From: Rhizobiaceae bacterium
Lineage (GTDB): Bacteria > Pseudomonadota > Alphaproteobacteria > Rhizobiales > Rhizobiaceae
Length of the DNA stretch: 64,000 nt
Reading direction: 5' to 3'
NCBI GenBank assembly: GCA_019635695.1
Contig: JAHBYZ010000001.1
Location: 248,001 to 312,000 of the forward strand
Within the stretch, counting starts at the first letter, position 1, and each line of letters begins with the position of its first letter. The notes beneath the pieces were generated by a model. It was not told the origin of the DNA and did not search any database. It saw nothing but the letters and a program-made list of their open reading frames with translations. The translations under genes were made by a program, and so were the position numbers. Below, piece after piece: positions 63,925 to 64,000 of the stretch.

Positions 63925-64000
63925 TGGTCGGAGTGGCAGGATTTGAACCTGCGACCCCATCGTCCCGAACGATGTGCGCTACCAGGCTGCGCTACACTCC
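63925..64000 (-). tRNA. tRNA-Pro (anticodon CGG), first base beyond window
   Basis: The minus strand folds as a cloverleaf. The acceptor pairs GGAGTG with CACTCC, the D arm contains AGCCTGGTAGCGC, the anticodon arm is CATCG-TTCGGGA-CGATG with anticodon CGG (proline, CCG codons), and the T arm contains GGTTCAAATCC. CCA is encoded at 63925-63927. Only the 5'-terminal base falls outside the window. Confidence 0.93.

Overview
The window looks like chromosomal DNA of a high-GC alphaproteobacterium of the order Rhizobiales (Mesorhizobium/Phyllobacteriaceae-like). This is inferred from gene content and order: the cell-cycle methyltransferase CcrM, the neighbourhood mutY / DUF721 / dsbA-like / smc, a fused cysNC after cysD, pyruvate phosphate dikinase, and a glgP-glgB-glgC-glgA-pgm-glgX operon ending in a GH13 alpha-glucosidase. 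No insertion sequence, prophage, CRISPR array or rRNA was seen.

Layout. 1-8.8 kb: a truncated membrane PAS-GGDEF-EAL protein, a GNAT, an M16 peptidase and threonine synthase on the minus strand, then a small lipoprotein, a HAD phosphatase, an ICMT-like methyltransferase and CcrM. 8.8-16.2 kb: a second HAD enzyme overlapping mutY, then divergent DUF721, Dsb-like lipoprotein and SMC genes, then GFA and glyoxalase-like genes. 16.5-19.2 kb: pyruvate phosphate dikinase. 19.2-27.0 kb: a tightly packed seven-gene operon (deacetylase, two different LpxB-like glycosyltransferases, two GT2 glycosyltransferases, a GNAT and an MsbA-like ABC exporter) that looks like a pathway for an unassigned exported glycolipid or glycan. 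27-34.3 kb: an SDR epimerase, a class III aminotransferase, an acyl-CoA ligase, a DUF1499 membrane protein, an MBL hydrolase and bioY. 34.4-38.3 kb: sulfate activation (cysD, cysNC, cysQ). 38.2-52.1 kb: a sugar kinase and the glycogen operon. 52.1-54.8 kb: an orphan TadG/TadE-like pair and an ABM-domain gene. 55.3-59.8 kb: one gene for a 1495-residue protein made almost wholly of octapeptide repeats. 59.9-63.7 kb: a GntR regulator with a complete TRAP transporter. A tRNA-Pro(CGG) gene crosses the right edge.

The most unusual object is the repeat protein at 55324-59811. After an 8-residue N-terminus it reads as exactly 185 consecutive octads of the form [ST]-x-x-Q-[IV]-x-A-[LM] with no insertion or deletion, then ends after 7 more residues. 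A second period lies on top: a marker octad with Lys at position 3 recurs every 7 or 10 octads, giving a 17-octad (136-residue, 408-bp) super-repeat. The gene stands alone, has a long hairpin-rich upstream region and a strong terminator, and lies beside the TadE/TadG-like genes. Its function is unknown; the sequence shows a highly regular architecture, not a role.

How genes work together. The glycogen genes make (glgC, glgA, glgB), break down (glgP, glgX, GH13) and connect (pgm) storage glucan with glucose phosphates. CysD with CysNC makes PAPS, and CysQ removes PAP produced when PAPS is used. CcrM, MutY, the DciA-like protein and SMC form a cluster for DNA methylation, repair, replication and chromosome organisation. 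GntR-DctP-DctQ-DctM forms a self-contained, probably substrate-regulated uptake operon.
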